The translations under genes and the position numbers were made by a program. From Pseudomonas chlororaphis subsp. aurantiaca (GTDB lineage: Bacteria; Pseudomonadota; Gammaproteobacteria; Pseudomonadales; Pseudomonadaceae), in contig NZ_CP059162.1 of assembly GCF_013466605.1 (NCBI RefSeq), positions 4,030,001 to 4,094,000 on the forward strand: DNA of 64,000 nt. The letters run 5' to 3'. Below are positions 39,001 to 49,100 of this stretch, one piece after another. Numbering within the stretch: the first letter of the stretch is position 1; each line of letters begins with the position of its first letter. A model generated the notes under the pieces. It was given only the letters and a program-made list of their open reading frames with translations. It did no database searches and was not told the origin of the DNA.

Positions 39001-40156
39001 CGACCAGGCCCAGCGGGTAATGCGAGGCGTCGCCTCCAGTGTGGCTGGCCAGACGGATGGCCAGCGCCGTTTCCGCCGAATCGTTCGCACCATCGAGCAA
39101 TGGATAGTTTTCAAAAACCACCAGGGTGTCGAACAGTTTGTCGTGACCGCTGTCGGTCTGGATCGTGGTCAGTTCCAGATATTGGTACTCAAGAAGCCTG
39201 GCCTGCTCCACCTGCACCCGTTGCAACAACGAGGTGAAGGACTCCGCCAGGCTGAACCGCAAGCGCAACGGCACGGTATTGATCAACAGCCCGACGATCT
39301 GCTCGACCCCCTCCAGCTCCCCTGGACGCCCGGACACCGTGACCCCGAACGTCACATCCTGAGTGCCGGTCATCTCTCCCAGCAAGACGCCCCAGGCACC
39401 CTGGATCAAGGTGTTGACGGTGATGCCAAGGTGCTTGGCCAGTTGCCCCAGTTGCAGGGTGCGAGTCTCGCACAGGTCGCGGCACAGGGCCTGTGGGCGC
39501 TTGTCCTGACTGACCCGGCCCTTGGCCAGGCAGGTAGGGCTGGGCAAACCCTCCAGCGTGTCCAGCCATACCTGGCGCATCCGCTCCTTGTCGCGCTCGT
39601 TCAGCCACTGCAGATACTGACGATAGGCGGCCGCGGAAGGCAGCTCCTGGTTATCCCCTCCCGTGCGATACAGCGTGAACAACTCTTGGAGCAGCACCGG
39701 AATCGACCAGCCATCGAGCAACAGATGATGATTGGTGAACACCAGCTGGTGGAGTTTGTCGCTGAGCCTGATCAAGGTAAAACGCAGCAATGGCGGGTCC
39801 TGCGGATCGAAGCGCTGCGCATGGTCGGCCCGCAGTTCGTAGTCCAGGGCCTGTTGCTGCGCCTGCGGTTGCAGCTGGCTGAGGTCGATCTCGCGCCAGG
39901 GTAGCGGCAACCCACTCAAGACGATCTGCGCCGGCTCGGCCAACTCTTCATACTCGAAGCCCGCGCACAGGTGCCGATGGCGTTGCAACAGGCACTCCAC
40001 GGCATGTTTGAGACGCTCGCTGTCCAGCGCTCCCGCAAGCTCGAAGACTTGCTGGACATGGTAGGCATCGCTGCCTTCGCTGTCGTAGAGCAGATGGAAC
40101 AGCAGGCCTTTCTGCAGAGGCGACAGGGGAAGCATTTCAAGCACTTCAATATTCAT
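33041..40156 (-). CDS. Nonribosomal peptide synthetase B: modules 4-5, C-A-T-C-A-T-TE
   Basis: The ATG at 40156 forms an ATGA overlap with the upstream NRPS stop; a GTG at 40171 is the alternative. It gives 2,371 residues. C4 (HHLLLDGWS at about 144) is of the DCL type, matching the E domain upstream. A4 (FDFSVWE at about 657) reads D-F-W-N-I-G-M-V-H-K, the classical Thr code. T4 is FFNLGGHSLL (about 1012). C5 is LCL-like (HHIACDGGS, about 1195). A5 (FDASTYE, about 1722) reads D-A-Y-F-F-G-V-T-F-K, closest to Ile/Val codes. T5 is FFEIGGHSLL (about 2067). The type I thioesterase has GWSFG (about 2195) and a late His in HEIDCSHENML. TE should release the peptide by hydrolysis or cyclisation. Substrate calls are by-eye inferences. 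Confidence 0.92.
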   Translation of the reverse strand: MNIEVLEMLPLSPLQKGLLFHLLYDSEGSDAYHVQQVFELAGALDSERLKHAVECLLQRHRHLCAGFEYEELAEPAQIVLSGLPLPWREIDLSQLQPQAQQQALDYELRADHAQRFDPQDPPLLRFTLIRLSDKLHQLVFTNHHLLLDGWSIPVLLQELFTLYRTGGDNQELPSAAAYRQYLQWLNERDKERMRQVWLDTLEGLPSPTCLAKGRVSQDKRPQALCRDLCETRTLQLGQLAKHLGITVNTLIQGAWGVLLGEMTGTQDVTFGVTVSGRPGELEGVEQIVGLLINTVPLRLRFSLAESFTSLLQRVQVEQARLLEYQYLELTTIQTDSGHDKLFDTLVVFENYPLLDGANDSAETALAIRLASHTGGDASHYPLGLVAVPGKQLQLRFSWLPSLFDDPSIVRLAERFEYLLQAMVERPDSPIGVVPLLLPREQQARQWPQMPSLQADASLIEIFEEQARKAPQAIALSAEGEPMSYAELNRRANRLARYLVSQGVGCEDIVALSLSRSAEMIVALLAVLKSGAAYLPLDPQSPSQRIAFIVADAQPRLLLTQKDARHCTDLQVPCLVLDDESGRGLIDGFSGEDLLARERVRPMSPDSLAYIIYTSGSTGNPKGVLISHRNVVRLFAATQHGFHFDSQDVWTLFHSYAFDFSVWEIWGPLLHGGRLLIVPYETSRSPSAFLQLLVDEQVTVLNQTPSAFYQLIEADQQTPQQGDRLSLRYVIFGGEALDLAQLQRWYLRHATDTPTLVNMYGITETTVHVSYQALNDELAREQRDSLIGGAIPDLRIYVLDDALRPVPVGVEGEMYIAGAGLARGYLNQVELSATRFVADPHGAPGTRMYRSGDLACWREDNNLSYLGRADQQVKIRGFRVELGEIESALAEHAGVASAVVLLREDRPGHQQLVAYVRLHEEGGGDTQALRDYLARRLPDYMVPAAIVPLPAFPLTLNGKLDRRALPAPVLHSQGSRRHPGSPQEEILASLFAEVLGVETLAMDDDFFNLGGHSLLVMRLISRIRTRFAIDLPIRAVFEAPSVAQLAKRLGDGQQARQTLTAQPREAFPALSFAQQRMWLLDQLDDKATYNMPLALRLQGPLQPLALQEALNDLLARHEILRTLYCLNGERAYQHILAPEAAPIELEYHRLAAGDLARRLDKAAACGFDLSQDLPVRGWLFALPETQEHVLLLVLHHIACDGGSLWPIWRDLAEAYRARCNGQSPQWQPLPVQYADYAQWQQKLLGDGNDRQSQMARQIDFWVETLAGTPEEVTLPMDRRRPLVLSNRGGRVTYRIDEPLYKRLKAVAQEEGVTLFMLLQTAMASLLSKLGAGNDITLGSVVAGRTEEALAELVGFFVNTLVIRVSTAQDPAFNTLLTQLREYSLRAYVHQDVPFDRVVEALNPQRSQSRHPLFQVMLVLQNNSHGSADFPELQVTAEPIGFTPAKFDLTCNFDQCLDAQGQVVALEAQVDYSSDLFDHPTIVAFTTYFLRLLTQVAERPGQRLSQIELLSEAQRQRLLGSHRSTASALPSQDLAALFARQVARAPDATALVCQQQRLSYGELDARANQLAQRLVARGVQLESGVGLLMQRSVEWVIATLAVIKAGGFYVPLRGSDPRERWQHIVDEARLRILLVDETHSTVALPDVELIETVTSGTALQGISAAIDRPDQDTQSLAYLMYTSGSTGEPKGIAISHGNIIALARDQRWSAAKHRRVLLHSAQAFDASTYELWTTLLNGHQAIIVPGDELDVPSLTRAIVEHEVTSAFLTSGLFRLLAEEHVASLQGIQEIFTGGEAISGDAVRAVRERWPSVEISNVYGPTETTTFVTSHRITDADVPYACVPIGLALDNDRLYVLDEQLQPAAIGAPGELYIAGSGLARGYLKRPGQTADHFVADPFGPPGSRMYRTGDIVRWRHDGELLFVGRVDQQVKIRGFRIEPGEVESVICTHTQISQALVVARDSAQGGKQLVAYVIPEPGQVCEVSALMAYLKQQLPDFMVPAAVMTLAGFPLTVNGKIDTRALPAPRFVPRQAQAPRSPREELLCELFASILQLGRVGIDDNFFEIGGHSLLAARLMNRVAARLNVRLGIRALFEAPTVALLARRLEDEVHDRSLDVLLPLKREGQDKPLFCLHPGGGLGWSYAGLIPYLGDHPLYALQARRLSTGEAPLSLEAMARDYLEQIRRVQPHGPYALLGWSFGCHLAHQVATLLQQQGESVSFLAFLDGYPIWHLYQQMERSDKESLRALFESLGGGAPGPGEELTIASLKLRLTRSEHPLASYEASLFERILAEFRDAPRLLRSFSPDLFNGRLLFFKALILDEGGMSHDPQGWQAHVADGITVHEIDCSHENMLGPQALSIIGPTLQQALQAMER

Positions 40157-43100
40157 TTTTTCTTCTTCCACTTGCTTTGCAGTTTGTCGAGAGCCGACTG
40201 CTCAACACTGACCATGGCCAGGTCGGAAGGCGTCAGCCCGCCGACGCCGGAGGTATCGCCCAGTTGGGAGAATGCCCGTAACCAGTGGAACCAACGCTCG
40301 GCCAGAGCCTGGATATCGGTGGCGTCGAACAGTTGCTCGGCCCAGGTCCAATGGGCGACCAGCACTGTCTCTCCCGCGCGCTCCCGGGCTACCGCGTTCA
40401 ATGAAATCCCGTGGGGCAAGGCGAAGTCGGCATCGGCCGCAGGATCGAGTAACGCCGAGTCCTCGACCGGTGCCCAGTCGCGCTCGTTGCCAGCCGCCAG
40501 GCGGCCCATATAGTTGAAGCCGATCTGTCGGCTACCCAGGGCGGCCAGTTGCGGCGCCGTCGTCGGGTCGAGGTAACGCAGCAGTCCGAAATCCAGGCCA
40601 TTGCCCGGCACCTGGCGCAGTTGCTCCTTGACTCGCTTGATCGCCTGGCCGAGGCTGGTCGGGTCCTCGCCCCGTACCCGCCCTGGGTCCAGACACACCG
40701 GGTACAGGCTGGTAAACCAGCCGACCGTGCGCGATAGCTCGGCGCCGGCCACGGTTTCTCGACCATGACCCTCGACATCCAGCAGCACCGCTGTGCCCTG
40801 CTCGACCGCGAAGCGTCGACGCCAATCACAGATGGCCAGGGCAAACGCTGCCAGCAGGACATCGTTGACCCCGCCATGGAAGAGCGCCGGCACACTGCCG
40901 AGCAGGGGTTGGGTAAAGCTGCCAGGCAACTCCACCTGCAGCGATGCGCTGTGTTGCGTCGTGTCTTGCTCGGGGTCGAGGGCGCGCGCGCTCAACAGCG
41001 GGTCGGGCGTATTCAGTACCCCTGACCAGTACGGCAATTGCCCAGCGCGCCCCGCGGCTTCGTCCGCCAGCTTGTGGGCCCAGGCTCGAAATGAGGTCTG
41101 TACCGGAGCCAGCATGGGGATTCTGTCGGCGACCAGCGCCTGCCAGGCAGCCTCCAGATCGGACACCAGAATGCGCCAGGAAACCCCGTCCACCACCAGA
41201 TGATGCAAGATCCAGAGCAAACGACCCGGCTTGCCCGGCCCGCGCTCGAACCACACCACCGCCGCCATGCGCCCCTGCTCGGGCGACAGACGCCGCTTGG
41301 CCTGCTCGGCATGGACCACGATACTCTGGCGCAACTGCTCGTCATCCAGCGCCGCGGCGTTGACCACCTGCAGCGTGAATGCCGACTCGGCCTGATCGGC
41401 GCCGGGGACTTCCAGCGTCCAGGACTGACCTGTGCGACGTACCGCTCGCAGCCGTAGCACGTCGTGATGACATACCAGCAATGCCATCAGCTGACGTAAC
41501 GTCGGCTCGCTCAGTTGGCTTGGCACCTGGAGCAATACCGATTGAGCGAAACCCTCGATCGAACCAGGGTTGTCCGCCAGCCAGTGAATGATCGGCGTGG
41601 CCGGCAAGGTCCCGATGGCGGCGACCTGCTCTTCTCCAGACACCTCCTCAAGTGGCTCTAGCTGCTGAGCCAGGGCCGCGGGGTTCTTGTGTTCGAATAT
41701 CTGCCGGGGCAGCAGACGCCAGCCTTTGAGCCGTGCACGGGCCACCAGTTGAATCGCCGTGATGCTGTCACCACCCAGCTCGAAGAAGCTGTCATCGATC
41801 CCGACGTGCTCAAGAGCCAGTACTTCGGCAAATAGCTCGCAGAGCGTCCCTTCCTTCCGGTTACGCGCCCTGCGCGTATCGCCCTGAGTCTTCTCGGGCT
41901 CGGGAAGCGCACGCCGATCCAGCTTGCCGTTCGGCGTTGTCGGTATGCTCCCGAGTTTGATCAGCGCAGCGGGCACCATGTAGTCCGGCAACTGCGCGAG
42001 CAGGTACTGACGCAGGTTTCTCGGATCGAAATCCGCGTCATGGGGAACCACATAACCCAGCAACTGCTTATGGCCCGAGGCGCTTTCGCGCATGATGACC
42101 GCGACCTGGGCCACAGCTTCATGCTGAAGCAGTACCGACTCGATCTCCCCCAACTCGACCCGGAAGCCGCGAATCTTGATCTGTTGGTCCGCCCGCCCGA
42201 CAAAGACCAACTGGCCATCGGCCCGCCAGCGAGCCACATCGCCACTGCGGTACATGCGGCTTCCCGGCGCTCCGTAGGGGTTGGCCACAAAACGCTCGGC
42301 GGTCAACTGCGGTTGCTTCATGTAGCCACGGGCCAGTCCCTGGCCGGCGATGTACAGATCACCGTCCACCCCCGGCGGCACAGGTTGCAGGTATCGATCC
42401 AGGACATAGACCTGGCTGTTGATGATCGGCGAACCGATGGACAGCGGAGTACGCCCTGACAAGGGTGGGCTGAAGGTTGAACAGACGGTTGCCTCACTGG
42501 GACCGTAGGCATTAATCATGCGTCGGCCCTTGGACCAGTGCTCGACCAGCTCCGGCTGGCAGGCGTCGCCTGCTACCACCAGGGTGTCCAGCGTCGGCAG
42601 CGTATTCTCCCGAGGCATGACCGCCAGGCCAACAGGCGGCAAAGTGGCGTGCGTCACCCCCTGCTCATCGATCAGCCGACTCAGGGCCTCGCCTGGCAAC
42701 AGGCTGTCGGCATCGGCGATAACCAGTCTCGCCCCATTGAGCAGCGCCATGCTGATATCCCAGAACGCCGCGTCGAAACTTGGCGATGCGAACTGCAGGA
42801 CCCGACTCTGGGTCGTGATCTTGAATGCCTCCCGCACGCTCGTCGCCAGGCTGTTGATACCGCGATGGGTCACCCACACGGCCTTGGGCCGTCCGGTGGA
42901 GCCCGAGGTGTAGATCACATAAGCCGCATTATCGACCTGCAGGCCGCTGGACAGCGAAACGGCCGGGCTGTCGCTCAGGCCGGCCAACAGCGCTTGCGTT
43001 TCGGAATCGTCCAGATACACGCAAGGACAGGCAGCGCAAAGCCTGCATGAGATCGGCCGGTTGCTGAGCAAGAGCCGGGGCGCGGCGTCTTCCAACATGT

Positions 43101-46100
43101 AGCGCAAACGCTCCAGCGGATAGTCCGGGTCCAGCGACAGGTAGGCAGCACCGGCCTTGAGGATCGCCAGTAGGCTGACAATCATCTCCACCGAACGTGG
43201 CAAGGCGACAGCCACCACATCCTCGACCCCGACGCCCTGCATCCGCATATACCGCGCCAACCGCTCAGCCCGCTGATTCAGCTGGGCATAGGTCAGGCGG
43301 ATGCCATCACCGAGCAACGCCAGCGCATCGGGGCTGTGTTGCACGAAATACTCGAACTGTTCGGGGAAGGTCCTGGCCGGCAGCGTTTCGCGAAGGTTGG
43401 CGCTCCAGTCGACGAGCATCTGCTGACGCTCCTGCGCGGCCAGCATCGGCAATTGAGCGATCGGCGTCTGTGGAGCCTGAACGATGCTCGAGAGCAGGCT
43501 GATGAAGTAACCGGCGATACGACTGACCGTCTGTTCATCGAACAGGTCCGTGGCATATTCGATCTCCCCCTTGAGCTCACCTGCCTGGCCACCGTACGAC
43601 TGGCCCTCGATGATATTGAACGTCAGATCGAACTTGGCCACCTGCAGTTGCGGCACCTCGACCCGCGATTGCAGTTGATCCAGTTCCAGCGTTCCCCTGG
43701 CCTGATTCTGCAGGACCAGCATTACCTGAAACAGCGGATGCCGTGCCAGGGAGCGCTCCGGGTTAAGCGCTTCGACCAGCGTCTCGAATGGCACCTCCTG
43801 GTGGGCATATGCCTGCAGCGCCTGCTCTCGCACACGCTTGAGCAAGGTGCTGAAGGACGGATTGCCGGAGACATCGCTGCGCAGCACCAGGGTATTGGTG
43901 AAGAACCCCACCAAGGGTGCCAGCGCGGCGTCGGTCCGCCCGGCAATGGCCATCCCCAGGGGAATGTCGATGCCGCCTCCCAGGCGGTTCAGCAATACCG
44001 ACAAGGCGGCCTGCAGGAGCATGTAGAGGCTTGCATTGTGCTGGCGCGCCAAGTTTTGCAAGGCTTGGTGCAGCGCCGGCTCGATCAGGAACTGCAGGTG
44101 CTCGCCATGGTAACTGGCGGTCAGTCCGCGCGGCCGATCAAACGGCAACGGCAGCTCTTGCGGAAGATCGTCGAGGGTTTTCTTCCAGTAATCGAGCAGC
44201 CGGCTCAGCGTACTTTCAGCGTCATGTCCATCCCCCAGCAGGTCGCGCTGCCAGAGCGTGTAATCGGCATACTGCACGCTCAGCGCCTGCCACTGTGGCG
44301 CCTGCCCCTGGAGGCGAGCGTTGTAACTTGCCGAGAAGTCCTCCAGCAACGGTTCCAGGGAAGCCCCGTCGCTGGCGATGTGGTGCATCAACAGCAACAG
44401 TACCGAGCGCTGCGGGCCCTGGCGGAACAGCCAGGCGCGGAACGGGTTTTCCCGGGCCAGGTCGAAAAGATGCTGGCTGGCCTGCGCCAGCGCGCCGGGC
44501 AGCTGTTCGGCGGTGACATCGTGGCAAAGCAACTCACAGGCCGCAGCCTCGGCACTGACGATGTACTGATACGCCTGGCCATCGGACTGCTCATGAAACC
44601 GGGTGCGTAACGACTCGTGGCGCTGCACCACATCGTTCAAGGCGGTCGCCAGCGCCTGCTCATCCACAGTGCCATCCAGGTGCACGACCAGTGGCATGTT
44701 GTAGGTGGCTTTACGGCCTTCGATGCGATCGATCAGCCACAACCGTTGCTGCGCGAAGGACAACCGCAGTTGTTCCGGACGCGGCCTGGCCTGCAAGGCC
44801 GGACGGGCCGGAGCGCCCTGCGTCAGTTGCTCGCCGAGCTGCGCCACACAAGGCGCCTCGAACAGGCTGCGCACACTCAACTCGACATTGAACGTCTTGC
44901 GGATACTGTTGATCAGACGCATGGCCAGCAGTGAATGCCCGCCCAGCTCGAAGAAATTGTCATCGATGCCGACCGCATCCACACCCAGGGTATCGGCGAA
45001 CAGACGGCACAGCAGATCCTCCTGAACGTTGCGCGCATCACGCCCCTGCCCGCCAATGAACTCGGGCGCCGGCAGCGCCCGCTGGTCGATCTTGCCATTG
45101 GCCGTCAACGGGAACTGTTCCAGCAGCGTCACCGCCGCGGGCACCATGTAGTCCGGTAAATGCGTTCTGGCATGCAGAATCACATCCGCCTGCCCGCAGC
45201 TCACCCCCTCTTGCGCAATGACATAAGCCACAAGCTGCTTGTTACCTGGACGGTCCTCGAAATCCTTGACCAGTACCTGGGCAACGCCTGGACACAGCGC
45301 CAAGACCGCCTCCACTTCCCCGGTTTCAATTCGGAAACCGCGAATTTTCAACTGACTGTCACCGCGCCCGAGATACTCCAGCACCTGATCGGCATGCCAG
45401 CGCACCAGGTCGCCAGTGCGGTATAGACGCTCGCCCGGGGCACCGAAGGGGTTGGCGACAAAGTGCCTGGCCGTCAACCCTGCGTTATTGACATAGCCCC
45501 TGGCCAGGCCGGAACCGGCGATATACAGCTCGCCCCGGACCCCCACCGGCACCGGCTGCAGATAGTCGTCCAGGACATAGACCCGGGTGTTGTCCAGTGG
45601 CGATCCGATCGGCACCGAGGTGGTGTGCGGCGGTTTCGAGTTCATCCTGTGCAGCGTGGTAAAGGTGGTGGCTTCAGTAGGGCCGTAGCCATTGATGATC
45701 GTCTGCTGTGGATGACGGGCGAGCAAGGCCGCCACGGCGGCCTTGGGCAACACATCGCCTCCGGCCAGAACCTGCCGGACACCGGCCAGGCAACCCGGTT
45801 CCTCTTCGGCGATCAGGCGGAACAAGCCCGCTGTCAGCCACAGCGCCGAGACTTCCTCACGCACGATGATGTCCGCCAGGGTGGCGACATCCAGTTCTCC
45901 CCTGGGTGCCACGATCAACCGTCCGCCATGCAGCAACGGCACCCAAAACTCGAAGGTGGAGGCGTCGAACGCTATCGACGAATGCAGCAGCACCCGCTGA
46001 TAGTCACCCTGGCGCCAAGACTGATCGCAGGCCAGGCCGATGATGTTTTCCTGGGTAACCGCAATCCCTTTCGGCGCACCGGTCGAACCCGAGGAATACA

Positions 46101-49100
46101 TGATGTAGGCCAGGCTGTCGGGGGCGACCTGGAGCCGCAGATCATCGAAATCCTCGGCGAACAGCGTCGAGTCCTCATCGACGAATACCACCTGTTCCAC
46201 CCGCAGCGCCGGCCTCCCCATCGCTGACTCGCTCAGCAGGATCCGCACGCCCGCGTCATCCAGCATCATTTGCTGGCGCTCGACAGGGTCGCCGGGGCGC
46301 AGAGGCACGTAGGCACCGCCCATCTTGATCGTCGCCAGCATCGCCACCACACATTCGATCGAGCGCTCCAGCAACAGACCGATACAGGGTTCGCGATCGT
46401 TGGTCAGCACTGTCAGTCGATGGGCCAACCGGTTGGCCAGGGTATTCAACTGCCTGTAGCTCAGGCGCTGCTGCCCCGCGCTGACCGCGATCGCCTCGGG
46501 AGTACGTCGCACCTGGCGCTCGAACAAGGCCGCCAGGCTGCCTTCCGGTAGTGGCCGAGAGGTGTCGTTCCAGGCCTGCAGCACTTGCCTGCGCTCTTCT
46601 GGCGCCAGCAAGGCAAACTGGCTGATACGTTGCTGCGGCTGCTCGACGACAGCCTCGAGCAGCCTGACTAGGCGCTCGGCCAAAGCCGTTACGGTGCGCA
46701 CCTCATAGAGGTCCGTGGCGTATTCGATATGACCGCGCAGCAGCCCCGACCCACGGTCCTCATCGAAGACGAATGACAGATCGAATTTTGCCGTGGAGAC
46801 TTGCAGTTCCTGTTGCTCGACCTTCAGCGGGGAAAAGTCCGCCGTGGAGCGCTCGTGGTTCTGCAACACCAGCATGATCTGGAACAACGGATGCCGGGAC
46901 AGCGAGCGAACGGGATTGAGTTCCTCGACGATCCGCTCGAAGGGGACATCCTGATGGGCGATCCCTTGCAGGGTGGTTTCTCGCACTCGGGCAATCAGTG
47001 TCGGCATATCGGGATCGCCGGAGAGATCCGTACGCAGCACCAGGGTGTTGACGAAAAAACCGACCAACTCGGTCAACGCCTGATCGGTACGCCCGTCGAC
47101 CGGCGTGCCCAATGGGATATCAGTGCCCGCCCCCATGCGATGGAGAAACAGTGCCAGGCAGGCCTGGAGCACCATGAACAGACTGGCACCATTGCTTTGC
47201 GCCAACGCCTGGAGCGCCGGGTACAGCGACGCAGGCAGGTCCAGCGCGACCTGGCCCCCCTGATGGCTCGGCAAGGCTCTACGGGCGTGGTCGGTGGCCA
47301 GCCTGAGCTCATCAGGCAGACCGGCGAGTTGCTGCTTCCAGTACTGGATCTGCTGTTCACAGGTAGCGGTCGGAGTTCGCTCATCCCCCAGCAGTTGCCG
47401 TTGCCAGAGACAATAATCGGCATATTGCACAGGCAGCGCTGGCCAATCCGGCGCGCCGCCCTGGGTCCAGGCACGGTATGCCGTGGCCAGATCGTTCATC
47501 AGCGGCCGCAGCGAACCACCGTCTCCAGCCGAGTGATGAACCAGCAACAGCAGCACATGATGTTCGGCATCCAGGGCATAGAGCACGCCCTTGACCGGCA
47601 ACTCCCGGGACAGCTCGAAGTGTTGCCCGCAGGCCTGTAGCAAGCACTGCTGCAACTGCCCGGCCTCGATTTCTTGACGCTCGAGCTGGAACACCAGTTG
47701 CGTGGCCTCGACGACCTGCTGGACCGCCACGCCTTCCTGCCTCGACAGCAACGTGCGCAGGCTCTCGTGACGCAACAGCACATCCTGCACGGCGAGGCGC
47801 AGGCCCACCTCGTCCAGCCCCCCCGTCATCTGCAGGACCAACGGCATGTTATAGGCGGAGCTGGGAGACACCTCCTCAAGAAACCACAGACGCTGCTGGG
47901 CAAAAGACATTGGCAGGAGCAGCGGGCGGGGTTGTTTTTCCAACGGTGCGCGCGAGGGCGCAAGCCCGCTGCGCCCAATCACCTCACACAACTGGCCGAC
48001 CGTAGGCGCATCGAACACGGCCTTTAACGGCAGCTCCACCTGGAATATCGAACGCAGGCGACTGACCAATTGCATTGCCAGCAGCGAATGGCCGCCCAGG
48101 TCGAAGAAACTCTCGTCGATCCCCGGTGGAGCGATTGCCAGCACCTCGGCAAATACACCGCACAGCACCTGTTCCTGGGAGGTTATCGCGAGTTGCACGC
48201 TGCGGGCCTCGAACGTCGGCACCGGCAGCGCCGCGCGATTGACTTTGCCGTTGGGGGTCAAGGGCAACACCGGCAATATCATGATCGCCGCCGGCACCAT
48301 ATAATCCGGCAGTTGTTCGCCGACCGCCTCGCGCAGTTTTTGACTGGATAACGCCTGACCTTCATCGGCCACCACATAACCCACCAGCTGTTTTGGCTCG
48401 GCCCGGGCCACGACCACCGCATTTTTCACCCCGGGACAGAGCCCCAGCGCCGCTTCAATTTCCCCCAGCTCGATACGGTAACCGCGAATTTTCACCTGAT
48501 TGTCGGCACGTCCCAGGAAGTACAAGCGCTGGTCCGTCCCGAAATAGGCCAGGTCGCCGGTGCGGTACATCCGACTGCCTTTTTCCCCATAGGGATTGGC
48601 GACAAAACGGTCACTGGTAATGTCCGGCCGCGAAAGATAGCCGCGCGCCAGCCCCTGTCCGGCGATATATAACTCGCCGGCCTGGCCGGCGGGCAGCGGC
48701 TGCAGGCCCGAGTCGAGAATGTAAACCTGGGTATTGAGAATCGGACTGCCGATCGACAAGGCTTCGTCAGCGTCACTGTCCAAGCGGTGCAAGGTGGACC
48801 ATATCGTGGTCTCGGTCGGGCCGTACACGTGATAGACCCGTTGCGCCAGGCGGCACATTTCCCCGGCCAGGCGATTGCCCAGCGAATCACCGCCCACCAG
48901 CGCTGTCAGGGATGCCAGGGCTTGCGGCTGGTACTCCACCAACCCCTGCCACAGGGCAGGCGTACCTTGCAGGTGGGTGATCCGGTGGTGGCTGATCTGC
49001 GCCGCCAGCAACATCGGGTCGACCGCCGCTTCCCGGGAGGCAATGATGACCTGCGCCCCGCTGATCAGCGGCAGGAACAGCTCCAGGCCGGCGATATCGA